From contig PMBA01000416.1 of assembly GCA_003152795.1 (NCBI GenBank), positions 5,477 to 11,891 on the forward strand: a stretch of DNA of 6,415 nucleotides, written 5' to 3'. Below are positions 5,652 to 6,415 of the stretch, in pieces. A program made the position numbers and the translations under genes. The number at the start of each line of letters is the position of its first letter. Position 1 is the stretch's first letter. The notes beneath the pieces are model-generated. The model did no database searches. It was not told the origin of the DNA and was given only the letters and a program-made list of their open reading frames with translations. This DNA is from Acidobacteriaceae bacterium (GTDB taxonomy: Bacteria > Acidobacteriota > Terriglobia > Terriglobales > Acidobacteriaceae).

Positions 5652-6415
5652 ATGCTCCGCGCCTGTGCTAACGTTGCCAGCGTGAGCCCCACCAAGCGTA
5701 TTGCCGTGATTGCGGGTGATGGGATTGGAAAAGAGGTCATTCCGCAAGCTGTGAGGGTCATGGGAGCTGTCGGTGCCGCCGTCGATTTCACCTCCTTCGA
5801 CTGGGGAGCCGACCGCTATCTCGCCGACAAAATCACGGTCCCGCCAGATGGCTTTGCTACTTTGGCCCGTGATTTCGACGCCATCTTCGCCGGCGCCTTC
5901 GGCGACCCGCGCGTGCCCTCCAATATTCATGCCCGGGAAATCCTGCTCGGCATGCGCTCCAGGATGGATCTCTATGCCAATGTCCGGCCGGTGCGGTTGC
6001 TGGATGCGTCGCTTTGTCCCCTCAAAGGCATCGAACCAGAAGACCTCGATTTCGTCGTGATTCGCGAAAACACCGAGGGCGTTTACGGCGACCTCGGAGG
6101 AATCTTCAAGCAGGGAACAGCGGATGAAGTCGCGATCCAGGAAGACGTCAACACGCGCAAGGGTGTCGAGCGCATCATCCGCTACGCCTTTGAATATTGC
6201 GCGAGCAACGGGAAGCTGGATGGTTCGCCTCGAAGGCGAGTGCTGCTGTGCGACAAATCGAATGCCATGACCCACGCCGGCAGCTTGTGGCAGCGTGTGT
6301 TCAAGGAAGTTGCGGCAGCGTACCCGCGGATTCTGACGCAGCACATGTATGTGGACGCGCTCGCCATGCAGATGGTCCGCGATCCGCGCGGGTTTGACGT
6401 CATCGTCACCAACAA
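5652..6415 (+). CDS. Isocitrate/isopropylmalate-type dehydrogenase, 3' end missing
   Basis: This is an NAD(P)-dependent, metal-dependent beta-decarboxylating dehydrogenase, cut off by the window end after about 254 of roughly 350 residues. Counting from GTG 5682, IAVIAGDGIGKEV (7-19) is the family N-terminus, RSRMDLYANVRPVRLL (92-107) binds the substrate carboxylates, ENTEGVYG (129-136) contains the catalytic Tyr135, DKSN (191-194) contains Lys192, and D225 is a likely metal ligand. The combination RPVRLL, CPLKG, TADEVAIQE and TRKGVERIIRYAFE is closer to the D-malate/tartrate dehydrogenase-like branch than to classic LeuB as I recall them, so 3-isopropylmalate, D-malate or tartrate could be the substrate. 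ATG 5652 has a GAG about seven bases upstream; GTG 5682 gives a more family-like start (SPTKRIAV) but has no ribosome site. The frame is uninterrupted. The gene is divergent from ygfZ. Confidence 0.9.
   Translation, partial: MLRACANVASVSPTKRIAVIAGDGIGKEVIPQAVRVMGAVGAAVDFTSFDWGADRYLADKITVPPDGFATLARDFDAIFAGAFGDPRVPSNIHAREILLGMRSRMDLYANVRPVRLLDASLCPLKGIEPEDLDFVVIRENTEGVYGDLGGIFKQGTADEVAIQEDVNTRKGVERIIRYAFEYCASNGKLDGSPRRRVLLCDKSNAMTHAGSLWQRVFKEVAAAYPRILTQHMYVDALAMQMVRDPRGFDVIVTN

Noticed and set aside
5646..6344. Open frame of 232 codons on the minus strand
   Set aside because: It is antisense to the dehydrogenase, whose catalytic motifs are all intact on the plus strand.

Overview
The window looks like ordinary chromosome from a high-GC Gram-negative-type bacterium. 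The best guess is an acidobacterium (Terriglobia/Koribacter-like). This rests on the gene order ygfZ – DUF1844 – PhnP-like hydrolase – ribF, on the style of the proteins, and on several short palindromic intergenic repeats of kinds I associate with those genomes. It is an inference from recalled family knowledge, not from a search. I see no phage, plasmid, transposase, CRISPR or RNA gene.

Layout. Positions 1-441 (+) hold the C-terminal half of a DMT/EamA-type membrane transporter that starts outside the window. It converges on a run of minus-strand genes and is separated from them by a hairpin-rich repeat block (420-508). Reading right to left in transcription order, the minus-strand run is: ygfZ-like folate-binding protein (5445-4417), a DUF1844 protein with an Ala/Pro-rich linker (4365-3727), a PhnP-like metallo-beta-lactamase-fold hydrolase (3727-2954, sharing one base with the preceding stop), bifunctional riboflavin kinase/FAD synthetase ribF (2862-1921), and an MFS transporter (1816-536). 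To the right, and divergent from ygfZ, is the start of an isocitrate/isopropylmalate-type dehydrogenase (5652-6415, cut by the window end). A 206-bp intergenic region between the two divergent genes holds a probable ygfZ promoter, a perfect 8-bp dyad and a nested palindrome.

How the genes fit together. ygfZ, DUF1844 and the hydrolase are tightly packed and probably co-transcribed; ribF may follow by read-through across a small repeat. YgfZ supports iron-sulfur enzymes in a folate-dependent way, and RibF makes FMN and FAD, so the run has a loose cofactor-housekeeping theme. The roles of DUF1844 and of this hydrolase are not known. The two transporters have no visible link to the rest.

The most unusual content is not a new multigene system but a dense set of short repeats, at five places in 6.4 kb. 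One copy is inserted in frame in the central loop of the MFS transporter, another copy of the same repeat has created a false N-terminal extension in front of that gene, and a third kind supplies the stop codon of the EamA gene. I found no convincing undescribed biological system.
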